Positions 7,107-15,611 of a stretch of DNA of 64,000 bases are shown one piece after another. Location: positions 682,001 to 746,000 of the forward strand of contig JADKBV010000004.1 of NCBI GenBank assembly GCA_016714895.1. Direction: 5' to 3'. Origin of the DNA: Saprospiraceae bacterium. Its GTDB lineage: Bacteria; Bacteroidota; Bacteroidia; Chitinophagales; Saprospiraceae. Made by a program: the position numbers and the translations under genes. Under the pieces are notes generated by a model. The model did not search any database. It worked only from the letters and a program-made list of their open reading frames with translations, and had not been told where the DNA came from. Positions within the stretch are counted from its first letter, which is position 1. Every line of letters starts with the position of its first letter.

Positions 7107-9596
7107 TTACTTATCCCTGTTGCCTAAAGGACTTTCTCCTTTAATCAGTCGGTGAAGCAATTTTGAAAATCTGACAGAAATAGCAATGAGGTCTTTGGTC
7201 TCAAGTAGAAGGCACATAACCAGATCTGTGTTTTTAAAACCGTAGGCCTTTTGGTTGACACCTTCCACTTGACGGGACAATGAAAGTTCAATATTGTCAA
7301 AAAGAGAACGTTTCACATTTTTAAGATCATTGATGGTTCCGAACTCATGACCTTCAAGATATTCTGCTATATTGTGCAGGTATAGTAACAAATCATGTTC
7401 AATTTTTCTTAGGCTTTCTGCCTGTAATTCAGTAAGTGGTTTGTGAGAATTTTTAACGTGATTATCACATGCTGTGATGATGAGTTCAAGAGACTGCAGA
7501 ATGTCCTGCATCATGTCATTACTCAAAATATAAAGTTGTGCTGTTTGTTTTTCGTTAAGTTTAGACTTTTTAACAGCTTTAAACAGATTATTTTTTATAT
7601 CAGAGTAATACGATTTCAGATTCATATAAATCTGATGTCCATTTTTGATTTTATCTTTATTTTCCGTTAAAAGACCATCAATAGAGATAGAATATGCATC
7701 TGCAATATTACGTAAACTGGAAGCAAGTTGATTGGCCGTTTTAGACAAAGCTTTATCAGTTGTCAGATCGATAGAATTGGTGACTGCTTCAGTCTGTATC
7801 TTCTTTAATCGTGCTTTTTTATGAATAATATGTGTGTACAGTACAAAAAGACCTACCATAGCTGCTATAAAAATAAGACCGAAAAGTTTAAAATTAATCA
7901 GAACAAGAGCTAAAATGGCGGAAGTAAAAAAGGCAGAAAATGCAGTAAAAAACCAGCCTCCTATGACACTAAATACACCTGCAATTCTGTAGGAAGCGGA
8001 CTCTCTTCCCCAGGCGCGGTCAGCCAATGAGGATCCCATTGCAACCATAAATGTCACATAGGTTGTGGAGAGAGGAAGCTTTAAAGATGTACCAAGGGCA
8101 ATCAGCATGCTGGCAACAGCCATATTGACAGAAGCTCTGACCAGGTCAAAAGCCGGAGCGTCAGCGTCGTCTGCAGCAACTAGGGGGGTAAATTGTTTAT
8201 TAATTTTTTCTTTTAATGGAGCAGGTAAAATCTTGCTGAATGTTCCTGAAAGTTTTACGCTGAACTCAACGATACCTCTAGACAAGATATTCGAACGAAA
8301 CTTTTCTGCCGTTTCATCCTGTGAAGCAAGTTTAACTTCCGTATCAGACACGGTTTTTATTTTTTTAGAAAACCAAAGAGCAAGGACCATAAAAAATCCC
8401 GCTAATAAAAGATATAAATGTGGAGTTTGTAACGGAAATTTTAACCCGACCATCATATAACTTTCAGGAGATAAATTACCTCCGGCACTAAGATTGGCAG
8501 CACTGTAAAGGTCATAGGCCTGGAAGCCGGCAAAAGGGACACCAATAAAGTTGACTAAATCATTTCCTGCAAAAGCCATGGCAAGGCTGAAAATACCGGC
8601 GAAAACAACAATTTTTAGAGGATTACCACCCCTTCTTTCGTAAATGATAAAAAAGAAAAGGGAGGCCAAAAACAATACACTCAAAAATAAGATCATGTTA
8701 TCCTGAATAGTTTCTATAATTTTTTTTATTTCAGGCGAGCCAAAAAACACGGTATACACCTTTTCATTTGTTTCGGGAAGCGTTTCTTTATAGGTAAAGG
8801 ACATCTCTTCTCCTTTTACATTTTTAATAATGATATTATCATCAAAGTTTAATACTTCCTTTTTACCCGGATTTACGGAATTATAATAATCGATGATTTC
8901 GCTTTGAGAAACTTTTACAGTGGAATAAGTTGATTTTAATCCTTTATAGATTAAAAAATATCCCATAGATAACATCGCAACAGATGCCCAGATGACACCG
9001 GTAATTTTTAATTTTTTCTGGTATTGAAAACTAAAAAGAATTCTTGAGATCCACATAACTATTCCACCAACGGTAAAAGCGAGAAATACAGATATTAAAA
9101 TTCCGGTTATTATGGTTTTGGTTTTACTCCAATTGAGATAACCAACCACTTTTTGAGAGACATCATCAATATTAAACAGGTAGTTCATAGGTAAATCATT
9201 TTGAAGAATGGTAAACCCGGCAACCACAATGGATGCACCCAGCAATTCGAATACTACCGACACTGTTGTTGAGGTAGGAAATCCAATGGTATTAAATGCG
9301 TCTAGTAATACAATATCTGTAAGCATGACGGCCAAAAAGATGACCATAACATTTTCAAACGAAAAATATTGGGGATTAAAAATGCCCATTCTGGCAATTT
9401 CCATCATTCCGGCTGATGAAATGGCCCCAAAAATTAAACCAACAGTTGCAATCCATAATATGGTTTTGAATTTGGCCGCTTTTGATCCAATGGCTGAATT
9501 CATAAAATTGACAGCATCATTACCGACACCAACAAAAATATCAAAAATTCCGAGAACTAAAAGAATAGCTAAACCAATGTAGATGAATGGTTCCAT
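7107..9596 (-). CDS. PiT-family inorganic phosphate transporter
   Basis: The protein has the PiT signature GVGNDAVNFMNSAIGSKAA near the N terminus and its counterpart GNDLVNFIGVPFAG in the second half, as expected for the inverted-repeat fold. There are about 12 membrane segments, with a hydrophilic loop of about 80 residues between the halves and a long C-terminal cytoplasmic region that looks like a PhoU-type helical domain. It would import phosphate driven by a cation gradient. The fused PhoU-like tail (about the last 230 residues) is common in Bacteroidota members. I chose ATG 9596 (MEPFIYIGLA) because homologues begin there; an ATG at 9644 would add 16 residues. No pho regulon partner is next to it. 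Confidence 0.88.
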   Translation of the reverse strand: MEPFIYIGLAILLVLGIFDIFVGVGNDAVNFMNSAIGSKAAKFKTILWIATVGLIFGAISSAGMMEIARMGIFNPQYFSFENVMVIFLAVMLTDIVLLDAFNTIGFPTSTTVSVVFELLGASIVVAGFTILQNDLPMNYLFNIDDVSQKVVGYLNWSKTKTIITGILISVFLAFTVGGIVMWISRILFSFQYQKKLKITGVIWASVAMLSMGYFLIYKGLKSTYSTVKVSQSEIIDYYNSVNPGKKEVLNFDDNIIIKNVKGEEMSFTYKETLPETNEKVYTVFFGSPEIKKIIETIQDNMILFLSVLFLASLFFFIIYERRGGNPLKIVVFAGIFSLAMAFAGNDLVNFIGVPFAGFQAYDLYSAANLSAGGNLSPESYMMVGLKFPLQTPHLYLLLAGFFMVLALWFSKKIKTVSDTEVKLASQDETAEKFRSNILSRGIVEFSVKLSGTFSKILPAPLKEKINKQFTPLVAADDADAPAFDLVRASVNMAVASMLIALGTSLKLPLSTTYVTFMVAMGSSLADRAWGRESASYRIAGVFSVIGGWFFTAFSAFFTSAILALVLINFKLFGLIFIAAMVGLFVLYTHIIHKKARLKKIQTEAVTNSIDLTTDKALSKTANQLASSLRNIADAYSISIDGLLTENKDKIKNGHQIYMNLKSYYSDIKNNLFKAVKKSKLNEKQTAQLYILSNDMMQDILQSLELIITACDNHVKNSHKPLTELQAESLRKIEHDLLLYLHNIAEYLEGHEFGTINDLKNVKRSLFDNIELSLSRQVEGVNQKAYGFKNTDLVMCLLLETKDLIAISVRFSKLLHRLIKGESPLGNRDK

Positions 9597-10124
9597 GATT
9601 GTTTCGTTTGAACAGGCAAAGATGGTAAAAATAATTTTCAACATATATTAAGTTAATATTAATTTTGTTATTGACTTTGTAGGGCTTAGCTTTAAAGACT
9701 TTGTCACATTATGTTTTTATGCTATGTATTGTTGAATCATATACAGTAAAATAAGCGCATTTTATTAGAGAAAAATGCAAATAAAAACAAAGTGAACGGC
9801 TTATATATTTTAAATTATAATATAAAAAAAATGAAAATATTGGCACAAAATATTGGCTGAAACGGATACCTTTTCTATCTTTACACTTGAATATCGACAC
9901 CCACGAACGTATTTGGTTATTATCAGGATGATTTCATTTGTTTAAATATTCCACACAAGTTGTATTTAAATATCAAAATGAAGCCTTAATTGCCGGAAAA
10001 AAATAAAGTAAAACTTTTTTGTTTCTGAGCAGGAAATTAATATTCATCGTCCATAACAAAAAGTATTTTAAAAAATGCAGTCATTTGCGTTAAACCTCAA
10101 TACAGTCAATTTACCAGGTAGAGT
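9597..10124. other. Intergenic region with one promoter and a long leader
   Basis: This stretch of about 530 bp between divergent genes has no convincing ORF. It contains one good plus-strand promoter (9853-9883), which would leave an untranslated leader of about 235 nt before the M23 peptidase gene. I see no recognisable riboswitch or terminator in the leader. Confidence 0.5.
9853..9883 (+). promoter_or_regulatory. Bacteroidota-type promoter upstream of the M23 peptidase
   Basis: TTG at 9853-9855 and TATCTTTA at 9876-9883 are separated by exactly 20 bp and followed by CAC. The predicted start of transcription is near 9890, about 235 bp before the ATG at 10125. Confidence 0.5.
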
Positions 10125-11108
10125 ATGAAAAACGAAAAATATATTTACAATCCGCACACGTTACAATATGAAAAATATAAATTATCTCCTAAAGAAAAAG
10201 TAAAAAGGAGTATTCAGTTTATTTCCGCCATTGTTTTTACTTCAGTCATTATGTTCGTTTTGGCATATAAGTTTTATCCGACACCAAAAGAACAAATTTT
10301 GACCAAAGAAAACGAAATGTATAAGTTTCAGGTGGCTAATTTGGGTAAAAAAGTTAATGTTATTTCTCAAAAACTGGAAGGTCTGCACGAGAAAGATAGC
10401 GAAGTCCACAGAATGATTTTTGGTGTTAAACCTATGGATGAGTCATATTGGCAAGGTGGTATCGGAGGTCATGACAAGTATCAGTATCTTGATAATATGG
10501 AAGATTCCGGAAAAGCAATAAAGGAAGCACACACAAAAGCAGACCAACTAAAACTAAAGATGGAGATTCAAAAATTGTCATTGGACAGTTTATATGGTTT
10601 GGCGTTAAATAAAGAAAAAAAATTATCAAGCATACCATCTATTAAGCCGGTAAAAGAAGATGAACTACAAAAAGGAGTCAAGTTTTTGTCGGGGTTCGGA
10701 ATGAGGATTCATCCAATTCATAAAATCCGTCGTTTTCACAAAGGAATGGATTTTACAGCTCCAAAAGGTACGGATATTCAGGCGACAGGTGACGGGAAAG
10801 TGGTAAGTATCAATAAAGTTGGAAGCGGATATGGTAAACATATTTTGATTGATCATGGATATGGATATAAAACGCTTTATGCTCACATGAATACAATTAC
10901 GGTAAAACAAGGAGAAAGAGTTAAAAAAGGTCAGAAAATCGGTTTGGTAGGCAGTACCGGAACTTCTACTGCTCCACACCTGCACTATGAAATATGGATA
11001 AACGGAAATGCGGTGAATCCTATAGACTATGTTCTTGACGGACTTTCACCCAAGGAATACAGAGAATTAGTAAAAAGGGCACAACAAGATAATCAGTCAT
11101 TTGACTGA
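10125..11108 (+). CDS. Membrane-anchored M23 family metallopeptidase
   Basis: The 327-residue protein has a short cytoplasmic N terminus, one membrane segment (about residues 30-50), a periplasmic helical and probably coiled-coil region, and a C-terminal M23 (LytM) domain. The zinc and catalytic motifs are present: HKGMD (first His and Asp) and HLHYE (last His pair), with the GYGKHILIDHGYGYKTLYAH block between them. It would cut peptidoglycan cross-links, or act as a scaffold in cell growth or division. The gene has its own promoter and terminator and looks monocistronic. Confidence 0.9.
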   Translation: MKNEKYIYNPHTLQYEKYKLSPKEKVKRSIQFISAIVFTSVIMFVLAYKFYPTPKEQILTKENEMYKFQVANLGKKVNVISQKLEGLHEKDSEVHRMIFGVKPMDESYWQGGIGGHDKYQYLDNMEDSGKAIKEAHTKADQLKLKMEIQKLSLDSLYGLALNKEKKLSSIPSIKPVKEDELQKGVKFLSGFGMRIHPIHKIRRFHKGMDFTAPKGTDIQATGDGKVVSINKVGSGYGKHILIDHGYGYKTLYAHMNTITVKQGERVKKGQKIGLVGSTGTSTAPHLHYEIWINGNAVNPIDYVLDGLSPKEYRELVKRAQQDNQSFD

Positions 11109-11128
11109 CATTGATTATAAAAATACTT

Positions 11129-11159
11129 ATAGCCGGTTATAATTGCCGGCTATTTTTTT
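11129..11159 (+). terminator. Intrinsic terminator after the M23 peptidase gene
   Basis: An 8-bp perfect stem (ATAGCCGG / CCGGCTAT) with a 9-nt loop is followed directly by a run of six further T. It lies 20 bp after the stop codon. Confidence 0.85.
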
Positions 11160-11198
11160 CAAAACCACTGTTTGTTTTAACATTAATTTTTTTACAGA

Positions 11199-12512
11199 AT
11201 GGAATTTAAAGAATTTGGCCTTAATGAAGATATCCTTCAGGCTATTGATTATATGGGTTTTACGGCTGCAACACCAATTCAGGAAAAAGCTATACCCGCT
11301 ATATTAGCAGGTAAAGACGTGATGGCTTTTGCACAAACGGGAACCGGAAAAACGGCTGCATTTATGCTGCCGATCATGCACATGTTGAAAGAAAATCCTC
11401 AAAAAGGTACATCGACGTTGGTTATTGTTCCGACCAGAGAATTGGCTGTCCAGATTGATCAGCAAATTCAGGGATTTGCTTATTTTGCTGGTGTATCAAG
11501 CATTGCTGTCTATGGAGGAGGTTCAGGGAATGAATGGGAGCAACAAAAAAAAGGTATGGAAAATCATGTTGATATCATTGTAGCCACACCTGGAAAATTG
11601 TTGTCTCATTTGAATATGGGGAATCCGCTGTTTAAATCTCTGAAATATCTTATTTTGGATGAAGCAGACCGAATGTTGGATATGGGGTTTTATGATGACA
11701 TCAAAAGAATCATTGATTTTTTACCCAAATCGAGGCAGACGATGATGTTTTCTGCAACCATGCCTCCAAAAATTAAAGAACTTGCGAAACTTAATCTGAA
11801 CAATCCCGAAGAAATCAGTATAGCAATCAGCAAACCTTCAGAAGGTATTGATCAGCAAGTTTATTTAGTGGAAGATGGCCATAAAATAGCGCTCATAAGC
11901 CATATTGTCAGAGAAAATCCTCTGATGGACAGTGTTATAATTTTCAGTTCTACAAAAAGACATGTCACAGATATTACCAGAGCATTAAGGAGCAATGGAT
12001 TTGCTGTAGAGGGAATCTCTTCTGATCTTGAACAAAAAGAAAGAGAAGAAGTCTTAAATAGTTTCAGGGCCAAACAAATCAGAATAATTGTAGCCACGGA
12101 TGTACTGGCCAGAGGGATTGACATAAAAGACATCCAACTTGTGATCAATTTTACTGTGCCTCATGATGCGGAAGACTATGTACACAGAATTGGAAGGACT
12201 GCAAGGGCTGATTCCAAAGGAGTTGCCATCACCTTGGTCAGTAGTGAAGATATGTACCGTATGAATATCATTGAAAAACAACTTGGAAAAGAGATCATGA
12301 AGGGAACTATTCCCGAATCGGTTGGGATTAGTCCAGAATGGAAACCTGTCAGATCCAGAACTTTTCAAAAACCGGTCAGGGGAAGTCAAAACAGTAAAGG
12401 GAAACCCCACTCAAATCACAAAGGAAAACCAAAATCAGGACCCTCACAGGATAAAGGTTCTCACTCAGGAAAACGATTTGGAAATAACAACCAAAAGCCA
12501 AAAGAAAATTAA
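11199..12512 (+). CDS. DEAD-box RNA helicase (RhlE-like)
   Basis: The 437-residue protein shows the helicase motifs in order: Q motif (ATPIQEKAIP), I (AQTGTGKT), Ia (PTRELA), II (DEAD), III (SAT), IV to VI (ARGID, HRIGRTAR). The last 55 or so residues are basic and low in complexity (Lys, Ser, Gly, Asn, Gln) and should bind RNA. Proteins of this type unwind structured RNA in ribosome assembly or at low temperature. It sits alone between two terminators. The symbol rhlE is plausible but the DEAD-box subfamily cannot be fixed by eye. Confidence 0.92.
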   Translation: MEFKEFGLNEDILQAIDYMGFTAATPIQEKAIPAILAGKDVMAFAQTGTGKTAAFMLPIMHMLKENPQKGTSTLVIVPTRELAVQIDQQIQGFAYFAGVSSIAVYGGGSGNEWEQQKKGMENHVDIIVATPGKLLSHLNMGNPLFKSLKYLILDEADRMLDMGFYDDIKRIIDFLPKSRQTMMFSATMPPKIKELAKLNLNNPEEISIAISKPSEGIDQQVYLVEDGHKIALISHIVRENPLMDSVIIFSSTKRHVTDITRALRSNGFAVEGISSDLEQKEREEVLNSFRAKQIRIIVATDVLARGIDIKDIQLVINFTVPHDAEDYVHRIGRTARADSKGVAITLVSSEDMYRMNIIEKQLGKEIMKGTIPESVGISPEWKPVRSRTFQKPVRGSQNSKGKPHSNHKGKPKSGPSQDKGSHSGKRFGNNNQKPKEN

Positions 12513-12562
12513 AGAGAAGCAGGTTTTGTAGAACAACGTCCTTTCCAGGCAAACAATAAAAA

Positions 12563-12590
12563 AAGAGTATCCTTCGAGAAAGATACTCTT
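12563..12590. terminator. Bidirectional terminator between helicase and TPR genes
   Basis: A perfect 9-bp stem (AAGAGTATC / GATACTCTT) with a 10-nt loop lies between two converging genes. A-rich sequence on the left and TTTT on the right let it work on both strands. Confidence 0.75.
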
Positions 12591-12633
12591 CAGTTTTGGT
12601 TATTAAAAAGAGTTTTTCGTTGTTTAATTTAAA

Positions 12634-14046
12634 TTATTCTTCTTCTGAATCTTTATAGTATCTGATTATTCCGTTTATATCTTTTTCCAATTTTATTTCA
12701 GGAACAAGATCAAACAGAATCTGGTGTTTTGAATGGTCTTCTGCAAGAGCTTCTTCCAGATATTCAATACAGGTGGATTTGTCTTTTCTGATGTAAGCAA
12801 TTGCCGCACTGCAGTAAAGCAGTTCACTACCATAAGTATTTTCATCCGCTTCTTCCAAAACCAGATTGGCTTCATCAATCAGACCCAATTTGATCAGAAA
12901 ACGAACATATTCATACCAAGATTGGGTGTCTTCAGGACCCGTTTGTGTGGCCATTTGAAAATTAACGGTCGCCTTGTTGTAATCTTCTACGGCGAGATAA
13001 GCTTTGGCGAGTCCCAGATAATATTCCTCACGTCTGTTGTCTAAATCTATGGCTTTATGGTAGGCATTTATCGCGTTGTACCAAACGGCATCTCTGGAAT
13101 AACTCTCACCCAGTAAAAAATATGCTTCATCGTTATAAGTATCAATCTTAATGGATTTCAACAGCCATTGTTTTGCTAAAGCGGTGTGATTTAGTCTCAG
13201 GTAACAGTTTGCGATGTTGACCATCAATTCACTGTTTGGACCGAATTTTTGATTTGCCTCCAGATAAATTTCAAGTGCTTTTTTGAAATTACCTATTTGT
13301 AGACAAGTATCGGCACAATCCAAATAACCGCTTTCAAAATTTTCGTTGATAATATAAGAATACTCAAGTGCTTCTATCGCTTTTTCATATTCATAAGTAC
13401 AAATGTATCCATGACCTAAATTGTACCAGGCCTGATAATTATAAGGATCATTATCAATGATTTCCATGTGAAGATTAACACTATCATTATATCTTCTAGA
13501 TAGTTCTGCACTGATCCAGATCCTTTCCATCGCCTCAACATTGTTAGAGTCCAACTTTACGGCCTTTGACAGACAATCGTACATTTTATCAAAATCCTTC
13601 ATAGACTCATAAACAAACGATTCTGCGATGAGAACGTCTATCATATCATCCTTAAGAATAAAAGTTTTCAGTTCACCGATAATATCTAATGCGGAATGTA
13701 TGTCCTTTTTCAAAGCAAAAACCCTTGCTTTGAGTAATAAAATTTCTGTTTCAAACGGTGCTATGGAAGCAGCCTGTTCTAGGTAATCCAAACAATAATC
13801 GTATTTCCCAAAATTAAGAAGAAGTTTAGCTTTGATGATATAAAAATCACTCCTGTACTTAAATTGTTCTAAAGCAATATCTACAACTTCCAAAGCTTTT
13901 TCAGGAAGATATTCTTCTTCATAATATTCAATGAGTCTGATAAATGCTTTGTCTTCTATATATCCAAGATTACCTTGCTCAAACTTTGTTTCAAAATCTG
14001 AAACAAGATTGATGAGCGCAGCATCTCGTTTTGTCTTATGTTCCAT
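12634..14046 (-). CDS. Tetratricopeptide repeat protein
   Basis: The protein is about 470 residues of helical TPR units from end to end (for example YLEQAASIAPFETE, YNLGHGYICTYEYEKAIEAL, AYHKAIDLDNRREEYYLGLA), with no signal peptide or membrane segment. It is probably a cytoplasmic scaffold; the partner is not visible. I chose the ATG at 14046, because a TATATTTA element at 14090-14083 on the same strand places the transcription start near 14076. The longer frame starts at a TTG at 14139 and would begin upstream of that promoter. Confidence 0.82.
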   Translation of the reverse strand: MEHKTKRDAALINLVSDFETKFEQGNLGYIEDKAFIRLIEYYEEEYLPEKALEVVDIALEQFKYRSDFYIIKAKLLLNFGKYDYCLDYLEQAASIAPFETEILLLKARVFALKKDIHSALDIIGELKTFILKDDMIDVLIAESFVYESMKDFDKMYDCLSKAVKLDSNNVEAMERIWISAELSRRYNDSVNLHMEIIDNDPYNYQAWYNLGHGYICTYEYEKAIEALEYSYIINENFESGYLDCADTCLQIGNFKKALEIYLEANQKFGPNSELMVNIANCYLRLNHTALAKQWLLKSIKIDTYNDEAYFLLGESYSRDAVWYNAINAYHKAIDLDNRREEYYLGLAKAYLAVEDYNKATVNFQMATQTGPEDTQSWYEYVRFLIKLGLIDEANLVLEEADENTYGSELLYCSAAIAYIRKDKSTCIEYLEEALAEDHSKHQILFDLVPEIKLEKDINGIIRYYKDSEEE

Positions 14047-14353
14047 ATGTTCTATTACTGAGTCAGGGATTAAACGACGGTGTAAATATAGACAGTTTCG
14101 GTATAGCGGTATGCCTTTTGAAAATATTTTTTTCCACAATTTAATTGTATGTAAAATATTTATATATAATTGATTATCAGTATAATATACTAATATGCCC
14201 TTTTTTTGTTTTGGTTAATTCTTTCGCTAACATGAACTAACACATGACAATATTTAATTAAATGAAGGTTTTTTGATAAAAAATATTTTTGAATTTTTTT
14301 ATCCTTGCGCCATATAACAGGTAATGTCCGAAAAATTTATGTTAAAAACAGCT
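14047..14353. other. Intergenic region upstream of the TPR gene
   Basis: AT-rich stretch of about 300 bp between two minus-strand genes. The only element I can support is the TATATTTA -7 box at 14083-14090 (minus strand). The part after it holds no ORF, hairpin or repeat that stands out. Confidence 0.4.
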
Positions 14354-15448
14354 TTATTCACCCAAATGAATATACTTCAGCATCTGCTTTTTTTGATTAA
14401 GCTCATTTGTCAACTGTAAAAAATATATGCCTTGCGGAAGGGCGGAAAGAGTAATATTCACCTGATTATTAAATGAAAATACCTGATGTTTTTGTACGGT
14501 TGATCCTTCATAATTGATTACAGAAAGCGTAAAGTATCCTTCACCCTCTGCGTGTAAAATATTCAGAATTCCATATCCGGGATTCGGAGATACCTTGTAT
14601 TTTACCTTTTCAGAGTCAATAAGTTTTGTGGACGAAAGGATGGCACAATTATCAGAAATCTGATCGCAATATAATCTGCTTGCCAGAGAACAATCCAATA
14701 CAAACGGATTTATATTGCCCTGATAATGACTGATTAACATCGTTCTTTTCCATTCAGTTGAATCTACAGGGTCAGCAAAATGCCAGGCGCATAGATCCTG
14801 CTTTTGTATATTAAAAAAAACGGGATCAGCGTTTATAGCATCAGTTCGGTAAAAGGTGTAAAAATAGAACATAGACCGGGCTATATTTCCTTTTGACTTT
14901 TCGCGGGGTTCAAACGTAGCAGATGTACTTTCACTATATAAATCTCTGTTGACTGAAGGAGGAAAATTTAATTCCTGCGTGAGGTAAAACCAGGTTTGTG
15001 TTTGATTATCGGGGATTTCGCCAAAAGGATTATTTACCCGAATAGAATTTGCTTTAACCCTTGAAGGATATAAAATGTGCATGTCACTTCTTCCGTAACC
15101 TTCAGCACCCTTACTTTGAGGATAAGTATGTTCTGTGTTAATCCCATTGGGTTGACCATTTAATAATACGGCATCAGTAGGGTCAGTTCCCGGAGGCAGA
15201 TATCGTTTCATTCCGGTATAAATACATTCCAAAGAATCTCTGACAGCATCAATTTTGGCAAACAAAGTATCTCTGCAAGTGGAATATGGTAAGAGACTGA
15301 ACGTTTTATAATTACTTACTAATGAATCAAATAATTCCTGATTTTCTAATCCCGGAAATATATTCTGATGCAGTGCCTGACTATTAGCAGGAACTGTTAG
15401 AAACTGAAAAAGAATAAAAACAAAAAACATCCTGCAAAATGATACCAT
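14354..15448 (-). CDS. Secreted endonuclease I family protein with T9SS sorting domain
   Basis: The 364-residue protein has a signal peptide (residues 1-23, ending ANSQA) and an endonuclease I (EndA/NucM, His-Me finger) domain with the active-site block NTEHTYPQS, in which His107 is the likely general base. RSDMHILYPS and the ending region LASRLYCDQI follow. The last 80 residues form a T9SS type A sorting domain (VSPNPGYGILNI, LPQGIYFLQL). It would be exported and cut extracellular DNA or RNA, for nutrient or phosphate recovery. It has its own promoter at 15465-15472. Confidence 0.9.
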   Translation of the reverse strand: MVSFCRMFFVFILFQFLTVPANSQALHQNIFPGLENQELFDSLVSNYKTFSLLPYSTCRDTLFAKIDAVRDSLECIYTGMKRYLPPGTDPTDAVLLNGQPNGINTEHTYPQSKGAEGYGRSDMHILYPSRVKANSIRVNNPFGEIPDNQTQTWFYLTQELNFPPSVNRDLYSESTSATFEPREKSKGNIARSMFYFYTFYRTDAINADPVFFNIQKQDLCAWHFADPVDSTEWKRTMLISHYQGNINPFVLDCSLASRLYCDQISDNCAILSSTKLIDSEKVKYKVSPNPGYGILNILHAEGEGYFTLSVINYEGSTVQKHQVFSFNNQVNITLSALPQGIYFLQLTNELNQKKQMLKYIHLGE

Positions 15449-15464
15449 AAATTAAGTTGTAGTG

Positions 15465-15472
15465 CAAAGATA
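15465..15472 (-). promoter_or_regulatory. -7 element for the secreted nuclease
   Basis: On the minus strand the sequence is TATCTTTGCAC, a very good match to the Bacteroidota -7 box. It lies 17 bp before the ATG at 15448 and implies a leader of about 10 nt. Confidence 0.55.
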
Positions 15473-15611
15473 GGCATTAATTGAAATATTGTCAGAAAAC
15501 CGTGTTGTAGAACAATCTGAAATATTATATTTTTGTTAAAAACAAAAAAAAATAGTTTTCATATAACATTTAAACTTTAACTTCGAGTTTAATTTTCTAA
15601 AAATATACCTT

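Noticed and set aside
9709..9900. 63-codon minus-strand ORF in the 9.7 kb intergenic space
   Set aside because: Low-complexity, Phe/Tyr-rich, and antisense to a good plus-strand promoter.
12322..12531. Out-of-frame ORF in the helicase tail
   Set aside because: It overlaps the basic low-complexity tail of the helicase and has no independent signal.
14047..14139. Longer TPR protein starting at TTG 14139
   Set aside because: The start lies upstream of the likely -7 box and the extra residues do not look like a TPR.
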